DNA of 33,857 bases from a virus: positions 1 through 33,857 of IMG/VR virus record IMGVR_UViG_3300027983_001643, one strand, 5' to 3'. Position numbers and translations under genes: made by a program. Positions within the stretch are counted from its first letter, which is position 1. Every line of letters begins with the position of its first letter. Positions 8,330-16,423 of the stretch are shown here, one piece after another. The notes beneath the pieces were generated by a model. That model was given only the letters and a program-made list of their open reading frames with translations, was not told where the DNA came from and did no database searches.

Positions 8330-9838
8330 TTATGATTTGAATTTCTCTAATACCTTTTCCTTGTCAATTTTTGGTATAGTAATACCGAGTGAGTTATTTG
8401 GCATCGTATGCCCGACGTATTCATCGTGTCGGTGAATATTAAATTTTTCGCGCCCAAGCCAATTTGCCATCATACTGTCCAACCCTTCAATCATTGTTGA
8501 ACACATGTTTTTAGAATTCAATCCACCAGAACCATTAACGTATTCATGCCCGAGTGCACCATATTCAACTCGTTTTTCAGCGCCAATGGTGTACCAGTAC
8601 ATCATTGCTTCGGCGGCATCTTCCCATTTACAATAGTCAGCAAAAATATATGGTGTTGGGATAGAACCCTGTAACATACGAGCTCCTGGATATATAGGTG
8701 TGACCCACTTACCGTGTTTTTTCAACTTTCCGTCGTGGTTACTCCCCCATTCATTAGAAAATTCTACAACATTACCATCGCCATCTGTGAAACCACACTG
8801 ATCCTGTAGTCCACCCGTAGCGCTAACGATGATTGGTGTTCCTGCCATCAAACTCTCGGCTGTTCCAAGCCCAAATCCTTCATTGTCTGATAAATTGATG
8901 GTGACATCCGCCAAGTTATACACGGTATTCATATCGGCTGGCGACATTTTTCCAGAGCTAAAAATTACATCATACTGCGGGCAAAGAGCCTCTTTACAAG
9001 ACAATAAATCTGTGCCAGCCTCTTCCACGGGATTAGTGTGGAGAAGTAATACACATTTAGCAGCCTCCTGAGGAGTTAGTGAGTCACAGAATGTTCGATA
9101 AGCCAAAAATATTGAAGATGTTTGCTTTCTTCGAATGTTCCTGTTATTGTAGAGAATAACGTAGTTGTAATCCTTTCGGAATAAAACTTTTTTCATTTGA
9201 GCAATTTTCTCAGCCTCTTCAGCGGTAGAAAATGGATAAAATGTTTTAGGATTGATACCATGTGGAACGTATGTGACTCTTGTTGGATTGTTCAACGCTT
9301 TGGGACCAAGTACATTCTCAACGATATTTTTTGTTTGTCTACTAATACAGCCTATCCAATCACAGCTCATATAAAACGAACGATTATACATTGGATATGG
9401 TAGGTCGTCCCAGATGGAATAGAATCCAATTGGGATAGTCTGGCGTAGTTCTCTCTCCATAGCGTACAGCCAACCCCAGAATCTTGGGTCGGTGAAGTGT
9501 AATAGAGCGTCTGGTTTTTCCATAGCCATAACCTGACCCAAAACATCAGCATTTCCATATCCGTCCGCTGGATATAATCGTACATAAGGATCTGGATTGC
9601 CGGTGTCCTTCTTTACAGACTCATCCAAATTCATAATCTTTCCTTTTTCGGGATGATTAACAGAACCGGCGATTTGAACCCAATTGTACTTGTGAGAGGT
9701 TCCCATGACAAATTCTCTTGCCATCGTAGCTATGCCAGAATGCATTCTCAAATCATCACATAGTAAAATGATTTTCTTACGATCTTTTTGTGGGATATAA
9801 CCCTCAATTGGTATTGTTGTTAATTCAGTTGGTTCCAT
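8330..9838 (-). CDS. Glycosyltransferase family 4 (large, 502 aa)
   Basis: This is a GT-B enzyme of 502 residues. The N-terminal domain starts IILLCDDLRMHSGIATMAREF, and the C-terminal donor domain carries NLSDNEGFGLGTAESLMAGTP at about 320-340, followed by GGLQDQ. Proteins of this size and pattern are common in large T4-like phages. It is the first gene of the glycan operon. A TATACT box lies 6 bases before the ATG, so the message may have almost no leader. Confidence 0.85.
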   Translation of the reverse strand: MEPTELTTIPIEGYIPQKDRKKIILLCDDLRMHSGIATMAREFVMGTSHKYNWVQIAGSVNHPEKGKIMNLDESVKKDTGNPDPYVRLYPADGYGNADVLGQVMAMEKPDALLHFTDPRFWGWLYAMERELRQTIPIGFYSIWDDLPYPMYNRSFYMSCDWIGCISRQTKNIVENVLGPKALNNPTRVTYVPHGINPKTFYPFSTAEEAEKIAQMKKVLFRKDYNYVILYNNRNIRRKQTSSIFLAYRTFCDSLTPQEAAKCVLLLHTNPVEEAGTDLLSCKEALCPQYDVIFSSGKMSPADMNTVYNLADVTINLSDNEGFGLGTAESLMAGTPIIVSATGGLQDQCGFTDGDGNVVEFSNEWGSNHDGKLKKHGKWVTPIYPGARMLQGSIPTPYIFADYCKWEDAAEAMMYWYTIGAEKRVEYGALGHEYVNGSGGLNSKNMCSTMIEGLDSMMANWLGREKFNIHRHDEYVGHTMPNNSLGITIPKIDKEKVLEKFKS

Positions 9839-9844
9839 GTGGCC

Positions 9845-9873
9845 AGTATAAGGTTAAGGTGTTTTGTGCAATT
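9845..9873 (-). promoter_or_regulatory. Candidate promoter directly before the GT4 start
   Basis: On the minus strand TTGCAC and TATACT are separated by about 15 bases, and the ATG at 9838 follows six bases after the -10-like box. The spacing is short for a sigma70 promoter, so confidence is low. Confidence 0.35.
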
Positions 9874-9878
9874 GTTAA

Positions 9879-10088
9879 TTAGAATGATGATCCGCTGATC
9901 TGCAAATCAGTCGTCTTATCAACCGTATATCGAAATGTTTCGTCGGATGTGTAAAGATACACACACCGATTTACTAATTTCTGAAGTGACATTCCGTTAC
10001 CTACTGATAGGTGTTTGAATGCGTCATACTTATCTTTGAACAAATGCACCGAAGTAAAGCTGGTTTGGTAAATTCCTTTTAGTTTCAT
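9879..10088 (-). CDS. Small Arc/RHH-like DNA-binding protein (69 aa)
   Basis: This 69-residue protein contains QTSFTSVHLFKDKYDAFKHL and GMSLQKLVNRCVYLYT, a strand-helix-helix pattern like Arc/MetJ-type repressors. It is preceded by AGGAAAATT before the ATG, a reasonable ribosome-binding site. It lies alone upstream of the glycan operon and could regulate it. The family call rests on pattern only. Confidence 0.55.
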   Translation of the reverse strand: MKLKGIYQTSFTSVHLFKDKYDAFKHLSVGNGMSLQKLVNRCVYLYTSDETFRYTVDKTTDLQISGSSF

Positions 10089-10156
10089 AATTTTCCTACT
10101 TTGATTGTTTAACTTACCCCAATATATATAGATGTATTGTGGAATTTATGATTATT

Positions 10157-11086
10157 CTACTTCTTATATTTACAAATTTTTAAAATTTTTGTAGTATCCT
10201 TTTTCCAAATTTTCCAATCGAATTCCCACACGTAGTTAATATTGTAACCCAAATCTATCAATCTTGAAAATTTTTGTAGAGTTTTTTTATACAAATCTCC
10301 AAATGTGGTATTACTATTTAAACATATTGGTTTATTAGGATCTTTGATTTTTGGATTTCCGTGCCAATGGTCTCCTAAAAACTCCCACACCGTGTTAGTT
10401 GATTTGTCATATCCGTCGGCTTGATATTTGGTTCCACTGATTCGATACTGACGACATTCTTCTGGAATGCCAATTATATCTAAAAATTGAATTTCTGTTT
10501 TGGATATTTTTCTGTTGCATTTTTGGCACCCACAACCTAACAAATGATCTTTGGCTTTTTGTTTAAACTTTCCATGTATTTGACAGACTATGGTAATTTT
10601 ATCTTGGTTGCCGGTGTAGTCAGATAAAGAGTAATCATAACGGTTTCCGTGTCGATTTTTCGCTTTTGCAATAAACTCATCGGTCGTGTATCTCATCTTA
10701 TCACGTTTACATTCGGGGCACCCACAACCTAGCCTAAAATGATCTTTCGGACATTGAAAAAATGATCCGTGAATTTTACACAATATCTCAACTTTACTAT
10801 TATCTCTGAGATATTGAACCTTGGTGTAGTCATATTTACTTCCGTGGACGCTGACGCAGTTGTCGATAAATTCAACGGTTGTCTTTTTTTGATGGGCATT
10901 ACAAAATCTGCACCCAGCTCCACTGAGGTGACGTTCGACAGTTTGGGAAAAAATACCGTGTCTTTTACATTTGATATTTACTTTTTTCCTTCCACCAGTG
11001 CACCTTACACCCGAATAATCATAAGTTCCTTCATGAATTTTATCAGCCCTTTTGATGAACTCAACAGTTGTTATTTTTGCTGGCAT
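10157..11086 (-). CDS. Homing-type endonuclease with three zinc-binding DUF723-like repeats
   Basis: I chose the ATG at 11086 (MPAKITTVEFIKRAD); an upstream ATG at 11149 would add 21 unrelated residues. The 309 residues show three repeats of the form TTxEFIxxAxxxHGxxYDYS...CxxHGxFxQ...GCGCxxC, each with a CxxH and CxxC pair that could bind zinc and read DNA. The C-terminal part (YQADGYDKSTNTVWEFLGDHWHG) resembles the VSR/PD-(D/E)xK nuclease core of phage homing endonucleases. It ends in TAG, unlike the core genes. It lies alone, flanked by AT-rich promoter-like DNA. Confidence 0.75.
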   Translation of the reverse strand: MPAKITTVEFIKRADKIHEGTYDYSGVRCTGGRKKVNIKCKRHGIFSQTVERHLSGAGCRFCNAHQKKTTVEFIDNCVSVHGSKYDYTKVQYLRDNSKVEILCKIHGSFFQCPKDHFRLGCGCPECKRDKMRYTTDEFIAKAKNRHGNRYDYSLSDYTGNQDKITIVCQIHGKFKQKAKDHLLGCGCQKCNRKISKTEIQFLDIIGIPEECRQYRISGTKYQADGYDKSTNTVWEFLGDHWHGNPKIKDPNKPICLNSNTTFGDLYKKTLQKFSRLIDLGYNINYVWEFDWKIWKKDTTKILKICKYKK

Positions 11087-11209
11087 AATATCTATCCATC
11101 CTTTCAACGTTGATTCTTTTGTTGTGTAATTTTCGATATTTCGCCACACGTTTTCGAGTTTGTTCTCGAAGTTCTTCCACCGTCCTATATAATTTTTTTC
11201 TTCCCACGT

Positions 11210-11221
11210 TTATAAATATAT
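11210..11221 (-). promoter_or_regulatory. TATATTTATA promoter-like element
   Basis: The minus strand reads ATATATTTATAA about 125 bases before the endonuclease start at 11086. It is one of about ten copies in the window placed before genes. Confidence 0.4.
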
Positions 11222-11308
11222 CGTTACGACATAAATCGTTACATTAATACAATTATACACATAATTTTACAACATTTCTTCCATTTTAGGTTTCTTATAT
11301 GAAATAAT

Positions 11309-11320
11309 CTATATTTATAG
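11309..11320 (+). promoter_or_regulatory. TATATTTATA promoter-like element
   Basis: CTATATTTATAG lies 36 bases before the plus-strand gene at 11356, in the same orientation relative to the gene as the minus-strand copies. The surrounding 11222-11355 segment is AT-rich and holds no gene, only two nearby copies of ATCGTTAC. Confidence 0.45.
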
Positions 11321-11355
11321 TTAGCGTGTCATGGTGACAATCTAAATTAAATTTT

Positions 11356-11694
11356 ATGAAGAGAAAATTATTCGAAAATATCGACGGTAATCAATTTAAA
11401 TTAACTGAAAATTCTGTCCAAAATACCATTGATGACATCGAAGGTCAAAAAGACATGTACAATCGTTTTGAGATTGATTACTCTCGTGGCCTAACTTTTT
11501 CTAATAACCTCCTCGCCCTATATGGTATTGGCAAGCGTGGACCAGTCTGGCTTACAAGTTTTGAAGATGTGGGCGAACCTCTAAGTAGAGAAGAGATTGC
11601 ACAGATACTCAATCAAACAGGCCTAGCTAGACTTGTAAAAGAAATCCCAGCCGATTACGATAATTCACAAGGCTTTCAGGGAACACACGCTTAA
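11356..11694 (+). CDS. Hypothetical protein (112 aa)
   Basis: The 112 residues start MKRKLFENIDGNQFKLTENS and show no family I recognise. It has no membrane segment or cysteine motif. It is a single plus-strand gene facing the Cas4-like gene, and the stops are six bases apart. The MK-K-LF-N-NQFKL start is of a type seen in structural and hypothetical proteins of large phages. Confidence 0.6.
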   Translation: MKRKLFENIDGNQFKLTENSVQNTIDDIEGQKDMYNRFEIDYSRGLTFSNNLLALYGIGKRGPVWLTSFEDVGEPLSREEIAQILNQTGLARLVKEIPADYDNSQGFQGTHA

Positions 11695-11700
11695 TAGCGG

Positions 11701-12714
11701 TTATCCTTCCTTACCGTCGCAGTATTTTGTCTTGCCATCTGGCGTTAGCATGGTTGCGAAAGCGCAATATTTACAATTCTTCTTGGCTTTGCCAGGATTT
11801 TTCATAAATGTATGGTCTTTATTATACTCACCATATGCATCAAAGCACTCATTGATGAACTCCAAAAAAGACGTTTCGACTTGTTTCATGCTCATTTTAC
11901 CATCCGGCGGAGCAATTCGTTGAATCCGTTGTTGTGGAAAGGCCACGTCCTCATATAGTTTTCGTTTGAGAACGACAAACTCAACATCGATATCTGTCAT
12001 TGGTGTCTTATAGACTTGATGGTAAAATCTCTTATATAAAAGAAGTTGGTCAATCTTAGTGCGGTCAGCCTTCTGATATTTGTTCCAACCAAATGTAGAT
12101 GTTTTAAAATCTAAAATACGAATCTTTCCAGTTCCTTTCTCACGGAGAACGATGTCCAGAAACCCTTTATAAGTAATCAACCCGTTTCGAATAGGAATGT
12201 TCAAAGGAAGTTCGACACCAATCACTTCAAATTTTTTCGACGGAAAATGTTTTGTCCGAATCGAATGGGACACGAAGTATTCCATGATATTCTTACCATC
12301 GATTCTAAATTCTTCAACGCCATCGGGTTCAAACTTGGTAGGTGTTTCGACGTATTTAACTTTTTCGAAATTTGCTACTTCACGAGCCGATGTCTTTTCC
12401 TTTGTCTCCTTTTCTCGCACAATAGCAATTTCCTTATCATACTCTGTATTGAACAATGCGACTGAATCTAACGCTTCTGCTTCGATTGCACCTTGTCCAT
12501 AGAGTACTTCTAGGAACTTCTGGAGCGAAGTGTGAACAGCCTTACCAAAAGCGGTATTTAAGGTTTCATCAAATTTTGTAAGTTTATCTATATACGATAG
12601 CTTCCACTGTTGAGGACATTTCAACCAAATAGAGTATTGACTGAAACTTACCGACTTATTTTTCTTTTCGACAGTCGGCGCTATTGTGGGTGTATTTATA
12701 GATGTATCTTCCAT
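11701..12714 (-). CDS. Cas4/RecB-like PD-(D/E)xK nuclease with iron-sulfur cysteines
   Basis: The 337-residue protein has the RecB-type nuclease layout: His61, Glu168, Asp187 in YKGFLDIVLR and Asp202-x-Lys204 in ILDFKTS. Cysteines lie at 33 (LKCPQQW) and 314, 317 and 332 (CKYC...YC), the spacing of a 4Fe-4S cluster as in Cas4/AddB-type exonucleases. It probably processes DNA ends in phage recombination or replication. There are no CRISPR genes nearby, so an adaptation role is unsupported. Confidence 0.8.
   Translation of the reverse strand: MEDTSINTPTIAPTVEKKNKSVSFSQYSIWLKCPQQWKLSYIDKLTKFDETLNTAFGKAVHTSLQKFLEVLYGQGAIEAEALDSVALFNTEYDKEIAIVREKETKEKTSAREVANFEKVKYVETPTKFEPDGVEEFRIDGKNIMEYFVSHSIRTKHFPSKKFEVIGVELPLNIPIRNGLITYKGFLDIVLREKGTGKIRILDFKTSTFGWNKYQKADRTKIDQLLLYKRFYHQVYKTPMTDIDVEFVVLKRKLYEDVAFPQQRIQRIAPPDGKMSMKQVETSFLEFINECFDAYGEYNKDHTFMKNPGKAKKNCKYCAFATMLTPDGKTKYCDGKEG
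12692..12702 (+). promoter_or_regulatory. TATTTATAG element inside the start of the Cas4-like gene
   Basis: GTATTTATAGA on the plus strand lies about 95 bases before the plus-strand operon start at 12797 and overlaps the first codons of the opposite gene. It could be a promoter for the plus operon. Confidence 0.25.
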
Positions 12715-12721
12715 TTAGACA

Positions 12722-12750
12722 ATTAGACCATAAAATAGTCGAAATGTCAA
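12722..12750 (-). promoter_or_regulatory. Sigma70-like promoter of the Cas4-like gene
   Basis: On the minus strand a perfect TTGACA (-35) and TCTAAT (-10) are separated by 17 bases. The ATG at 12714 lies seven bases past the -10 box, which puts the predicted transcript start at or next to the start codon. Confidence 0.65.
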
Positions 12751-12796
12751 CACAGAAGAAGCTGGTTTGACGACATTTAACTATACTTATTATTAT

Positions 12797-13165
12797 ATGA
12801 CATTTGAACTTTTAACACTTATCGTTGGAGGAGCATCCGCTCTACTTTCCGCCATAGTCAGCTACTTGGTTGGAAAACGAAGAGCTCAAACGGGGGAATT
12901 TGCTTCAATAGTTCGTGCCAACGAACAGTTTCGTTCAGAAATTAGGAATGAGTTGGCCGATGCTCGACACACAATCGAAGAACTACGATTAGCAATGAAG
13001 GACAAGGATAAAGAAATTATAGATTTGCAGGCTGCTATGAGCGACTTACGAGCTGAAGTTGTTGAAAAGGATAGAAAAATTAGTGATCTTAAGATTAGTT
13101 TAATGAAAAAGGATATTAAGGTTGCTGAGTTGGCCGAGCGGGTTACGTTGTTGGATAGAAAATAA
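12797..13165 (+). CDS. Membrane-anchored coiled-coil protein
   Basis: From the ATG at 12797 there are 122 residues; a TTG ten codons earlier is less likely because it falls in the promoter region. The N-terminus FELLTLIVGGASALLSAIVSYLV is one membrane segment, followed by KRR (cytoplasmic side) and then about 90 residues of heptad coiled coil (RNELADARHTIEELRLAMKDK...). It opens a four-gene operon with a PAS protein and a receiver domain; its stop TAA shares a base with the next ATG. It may be the membrane scaffold of that sensory set. Confidence 0.7.
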   Translation: MTFELLTLIVGGASALLSAIVSYLVGKRRAQTGEFASIVRANEQFRSEIRNELADARHTIEELRLAMKDKDKEIIDLQAAMSDLRAEVVEKDRKISDLKISLMKKDIKVAELAERVTLLDRK

Positions 13166-13614
13166 TGAAAAACTTTTTACAGGATGCGGGAGAAAAACTT
13201 AAGCGTCTGTGTTTGGGTAAGGTTGAGTGCGATGTAGAAAATGGACGGCTCGAAGTTATTACTGAAAAGGAATTAATTAAGAGTATAAAGGCGAGCACCT
13301 CGCCCGCGATGGTTGTGTCGTATGATACTAAGAACCCATTCATACTTACCACAAATAAGCCACTCCGTAAACTCATGGGGTATTCCGAGAAAGAGCTAAA
13401 GGGTCAGTCTGTGGAGATTTTTTTCGGTAAAAATTCTAAAGGAGAAGTCGTGCGCCAGTTAAAAGAAAATCTTGAAAAAAATGATTATTGGCAAGGTGTT
13501 GTCACAAACTATACAAAGAGTGGAAAAGAAATTTTAATCAATCTTTTAATTTTTACAGTACTAGTTGACGGAAATCATTATTACGTAGTCTATAAAAGAA
13601 GGAATTTATCGTGA
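13165..13614 (+). CDS. PAS-domain sensor protein
   Basis: This protein has 149 residues. From about residue 45 there is a PAS fold: PFILTTNKPLRKLMGYSEKE followed by LKGQSVEIFFG and then the WQGVVTNYTKSGKEI segment with the ILINLLIFTVLVDGNHYYVV beta sheet, as in PAS/PAC units. No histidine-kinase or other output domain follows, and the protein stops at the end of the PAS core. It is coupled to the receiver gene (GTGA overlap at 13611-13614). A stand-alone PAS protein could sense a ligand or pair with a host kinase. Confidence 0.8.
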   Translation: MKNFLQDAGEKLKRLCLGKVECDVENGRLEVITEKELIKSIKASTSPAMVVSYDTKNPFILTTNKPLRKLMGYSEKELKGQSVEIFFGKNSKGEVVRQLKENLEKNDYWQGVVTNYTKSGKEILINLLIFTVLVDGNHYYVVYKRRNLS

Positions 13615-13982
13615 ACGTTTTATACGTCGAAGATGATGAATATATTTCAGCTCTAGCTAAAATTTTTTTCGTAGAGCTTAATCATGTGGTGATACTGTGT
13701 GATTCAGTTAAATCAGCCAAATGTATATTGAAAAAGAATCGGATTGATCTTATTTTATTGGACTTGACATTGTTGGATGAAAGTGGAATCACGTTACTCA
13801 AATATTTGGATGAAAATAAAAATAAAACACCCGCGATTGTAATATCAGGACACCTTAATACTTATAAAGACAAACTACAACAGTACATTGAAAAAAATAT
13901 TGTTTTGGCAACTTATTCTAAACCAACATCTTTTAAGGGGATTGTATCTGATATAAACACACTGCTATACGCTAAACGATGA
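13611..13982 (+). CDS. Stand-alone response-regulator receiver (CheY-like)
   Basis: The 123 residues start at a GTG with AAGGAA upstream. They have all the receiver residues: acidic Glu7-Asp8-Asp9, phospho-acceptor Asp51 (LILLDLTLLDESG), Ser79 (AIVISGH) and Lys104-Pro105 (TYSKP). There is no DNA-binding or enzymatic output domain. It lies between a PAS protein and an acidic hypothetical protein in one operon. No histidine kinase is encoded here, so any phosphate must come from a host kinase or a phage gene elsewhere. Confidence 0.85.
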   Translation: MNVLYVEDDEYISALAKIFFVELNHVVILCDSVKSAKCILKKNRIDLILLDLTLLDESGITLLKYLDENKNKTPAIVISGHLNTYKDKLQQYIEKNIVLATYSKPTSFKGIVSDINTLLYAKR

Positions 13983-14425
13983 ACCCAAATCAATTCAGTC
14001 ACATGCTGCAGAAAAAAGGTATCTTGAAAAACTTTTCTATTGCTAAGGTAGTTCCTACATCGGTTGTTGAAAAAATAAAAGAAAAGGTTCGAGGAAAAAC
14101 TAAGACTGACGCTGAGTTTGATGCAATGCTTGAAGAAGAGATGAAAATCATGGGCAACATGCATGATAAGGCCAACCCTATTCCGGGCATCATTTATAAC
14201 GATACGGCTTACAACGAAAAAATTGTTAAGATGACAATTGATCATTCTAAAAAATTAAAAACATGTAATTTCACAAAAGATGAAATGTGTATTTACATAA
14301 TGTCACTAACTTCAGAGATGGGTCTAACACGCCACGATTTTAACAATTTGGACTTTAGGCAGCCGGATGAAGATGAAGATGACGATGAAGATGACGATGA
14401 AGATGAAGTGGAAGACGCTCATTGA
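13979..14425 (+). CDS. Hypothetical protein with very acidic tail
   Basis: The 148 residues start MNPNQFSHMLQKKGILKNF and end with about 20 consecutive Asp/Glu-rich residues (PDEDEDDDEDDDEDEVEDAH). The start overlaps the receiver stop by four bases, making it the last gene of the plus operon. The tail could mimic DNA or bind a basic partner. No family is recognised. It overlaps the end of the opposite kinase gene by seven bases. Confidence 0.65.
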   Translation: MNPNQFSHMLQKKGILKNFSIAKVVPTSVVEKIKEKVRGKTKTDAEFDAMLEEEMKIMGNMHDKANPIPGIIYNDTAYNEKIVKMTIDHSKKLKTCNFTKDEMCIYIMSLTSEMGLTRHDFNNLDFRQPDEDEDDDEDDDEDEVEDAH

Positions 14426-15036
14426 ATCAGTCCAGTGATCTCAACAAATTTAGAGACGTGTTCTGATAAATATTCGGACCTTAGCAAATCTTCACTGTTA
14501 ATATGTTCCCACTCTACAGAGTAAGATGCTAGCGCTCTAACTTTTGGATCATTTACAGTTTCATGGTCATTGGCTGGTTGAACAAACTGTCTGTTTTCAA
14601 TACCCGATTCCATACTGGAGTTTTTAAAACGAGCCACGTGAACAACCAAACCACCCAACTCATGAACCCATTGAATTTCGTCTTTGGGATAGTGGGCGTA
14701 GCGAATATCGGTGATGATAGCGAAATCTGTGTCAATCTTTTCTAATTTTTCTTGGACGATGTTAATCCAGTAAGTTCCATTTGTTCTTTTCCGCTGAGCA
14801 TCTCCATACCATACGAGAAAAGGTCTAATCAAATTCTTTTCTTCTGTAATTTGAGTATAGGCGGAGAACCCAAAATATTTTTTACAAAACTCATCACAGT
14901 CGCCCTTGAGTGCATCAGCTAAAGCAAACTTAACCACAGATTTATTTTTTTTTGTGAGTTGCTTCATTAATATAGAAGCGAATGTATCTTTTCCTGCCCT
15001 AGCTACCCCAGAAATTCCAATTATTTTTTTTACCAT
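14419..15036 (-). CDS. Deoxynucleoside monophosphate kinase
   Basis: From the ATG at 15036 the protein has 205 residues with a P-loop GVARAGKDTF near residue 10, a FALADALKGDCDEF substrate segment and DIRYAHYPKDEIQWV, a pattern like phage dNMP kinases (T4 gp1 type). These convert dNMPs to dNDPs for DNA synthesis. A TTG two codons upstream is not needed, because the promoter places transcription start at the ATG. It works with the dCMP deaminase and clamp-loader subunit nearby. Confidence 0.8.
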   Translation of the reverse strand: MVKKIIGISGVARAGKDTFASILMKQLTKKNKSVVKFALADALKGDCDEFCKKYFGFSAYTQITEEKNLIRPFLVWYGDAQRKRTNGTYWINIVQEKLEKIDTDFAIITDIRYAHYPKDEIQWVHELGGLVVHVARFKNSSMESGIENRQFVQPANDHETVNDPKVRALASYSVEWEHINSEDLLRSEYLSEHVSKFVEITGLIQ

Positions 15037-15043
15037 GCACAAC

Positions 15044-15072
15044 AGAATAGTAACTGTTTACTTTTCTGTCAA
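15044..15072 (-). promoter_or_regulatory. Sigma70-like promoter of the dNMP kinase gene
   Basis: On the minus strand TTGACA and TATTCT are 17 bases apart. The ATG at 15036 starts eight bases past the -10 box, so the transcript would begin at or next to the start codon. Confidence 0.6.
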
Positions 15073-15542
15073 TTTGAAATAAGTTTTTTCATTTCTTTTT
15101 CGGTGTATCCGTACAAAGAAACAATGGACTTTATTTGTTCTACCGTCATCATGTCAAGATACTCTGTGACGTGCCTTCTACTCTCCAGAAAATGATTTGC
15201 TACCAAATCAACCAGCTCTTTAGAATACTTATCCTCTTTCTTTCCCTTGATGAATGGAAAAAACGCTTTACGTTTAGGCGTAACCGCAGTACATAGATGA
15301 TAAAATAATTTTGGTGGGAGTTCCCAATATTTTTGAATCTCATTGACCGATTCTATAATTTGAGTGTCCATACTGAGCGCTCGAAGTATCATATACGTGC
15401 TCCATGTTTTTTTATCAGACTCCGATAAATTATCAAAATACGTTGGGCTCTGTACCTCTCTGATATGGTTGATATGGTCGAATAGACCCTTGGCTTTTGG
15501 TCCAATGTTATTCTTTTCTTTAACTACTCTCTTTTTAGCCAT
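15069..15542 (-). CDS. T4 gp62-like sliding-clamp loader small subunit
   Basis: The 157 residues include LFDHINHIREVQSPTYFDNL, KKTWSTYMILRALSMDTQII and LPPKLFYHLCTAVTPKRKAFFPF, a pattern shared with the small clamp-loader subunit of T4-like phages. It forms a complex with an AAA+ partner (gp44 type) that loads the DNA polymerase clamp. The AAA+ partner is not in this window. Its end overlaps the promoter of the next gene. Confidence 0.7.
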   Translation of the reverse strand: MAKKRVVKEKNNIGPKAKGLFDHINHIREVQSPTYFDNLSESDKKTWSTYMILRALSMDTQIIESVNEIQKYWELPPKLFYHLCTAVTPKRKAFFPFIKGKKEDKYSKELVDLVANHFLESRRHVTEYLDMMTVEQIKSIVSLYGYTEKEMKKLISN

Positions 15543-15568
15543 GTTACGATTTAAATAAATGATATCCG

Positions 15569-15733
15569 TTATGGCCGGCAGCTGATATTATCCGGATGTA
15601 GTAATGCTATATCCTTCTTCGTCGGAATATACTCTTTTGATATCCACTTTTCCAACCAAGTCTTATAATCTTCGAGAGAAGTTAAGCCGAAATGTTCAGT
15701 AATTATTTTTTTGATTTTATTATATTTTTTCAT
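15569..15733 (-). CDS. Small hypothetical protein (54 aa)
   Basis: The frame starts at 15733, overlapping the upstream stop as ATGA, and ends TAA at 15569. The sequence MKKYNKIKKIITEHFGLTSL continues with EDYKTWLEKWISKEYIPTKKD. It is soluble, and no family is recognised. The overlap and codon pattern support a real gene. Confidence 0.6.
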   Translation of the reverse strand: MKKYNKIKKIITEHFGLTSLEDYKTWLEKWISKEYIPTKKDIALLHPDNISCRP

Positions 15734-15969
15734 TTGGATTCTAAAATTACTACCTTCTTATCATAAGGAACAAAAATGGTAAGGCCAAGACTATTCTTCG
15801 CATTTACCCAAGCACCATTGATATTCTTAGTCGTGGCAATTTTTGTATACTCTAAACCAATAGAGTCGGAGCGTGGACGGCCAGTATAAAACTTTTTTCC
15901 ATTGTCGAGGGATGAAAACTCAGTATTTTTAAATACTCGTTCATCGTAATTGATTGAATTTAATGTCAT
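15730..15969 (-). CDS. Small hypothetical protein (79 aa)
   Basis: The 79 residues start MTLNSINYDERVFKNTEFSS. ATGA overlaps occur at both ends, which supports expression from a single transcript. No motif or membrane segment is recognised; the later part (TIFVPYDKKVVILESK) looks like beta strand. Confidence 0.65.
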   Translation of the reverse strand: MTLNSINYDERVFKNTEFSSLDNGKKFYTGRPRSDSIGLEYTKIATTKNINGAWVNAKNSLGLTIFVPYDKKVVILESK

Positions 15970-16376
15970 GATTTTGTATCGGGCTTATCTTTCGGCGGAC
16001 GTCTCATTTTTACTTCCGGCTCTGCCCATGCTTCCGGTGAGTACTTTCGACTATTGGAGACTGTTTGAGAGTGTTCTACACGGTGTATCTTTTTAGAACC
16101 AGCGGACAGTTTATCCCGCACCTTTTTAACTACCGAATTCATTGATTTTAAATCTTTATCGTGAGCGTGTAGCGCTTTGATATTATAAGAAACTTGGTCA
16201 GCCACAGGCTTTACCTTTTTATCGATTTCTTCTAAAATTTTTTCCGCCAAAGAGACATCTCTATTACGAAAGTATATAATCACTACAAAAATAACGCCGA
16301 TGTTTACCCATGCGTTTTCAAACAATAGTAGAAACGGTAGGAGACTTATAAATAAAAATGGAAATGAAAATCGCAT
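15966..16376 (-). CDS. Small membrane protein with cytoplasmic tail
   Basis: I chose the ATG at 16376, right after the terminator of the HNH gene; the upstream in-frame ATG lies inside that terminator. The 136 residues begin with two hydrophobic segments (FSFPFLFISLLPFLLLF and NIGVIFVVIIYF), then a charged, helix-rich tail of about 100 residues ending in a proline/lysine-rich stretch. Function unknown. Confidence 0.6.
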   Translation of the reverse strand: MRFSFPFLFISLLPFLLLFENAWVNIGVIFVVIIYFRNRDVSLAEKILEEIDKKVKPVADQVSYNIKALHAHDKDLKSMNSVVKKVRDKLSAGSKKIHRVEHSQTVSNSRKYSPEAWAEPEVKMRRPPKDKPDTKS

Positions 16377-16377
16377 A

Positions 16378-16413
16378 AAAAAGAGGATGTCTGAACATAC
16401 CAAACATCCTCTG
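16378..16413 (-). terminator. Rho-independent terminator after the HNH gene
   Basis: AGAGGATGT pairs with ACATCCTCT on the minus strand, followed by six T. It follows the stop at 16424 by about ten bases. Confidence 0.75.
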
Positions 16414-16423
16414 CGTGGTCAAG

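Noticed and set aside
11701-12714. CRISPR adaptation Cas4
   Set aside because: The nuclease and cysteine pattern fits Cas4-like enzymes, but no cas1, cas2 or CRISPR array is present. Phage recombination is more likely.
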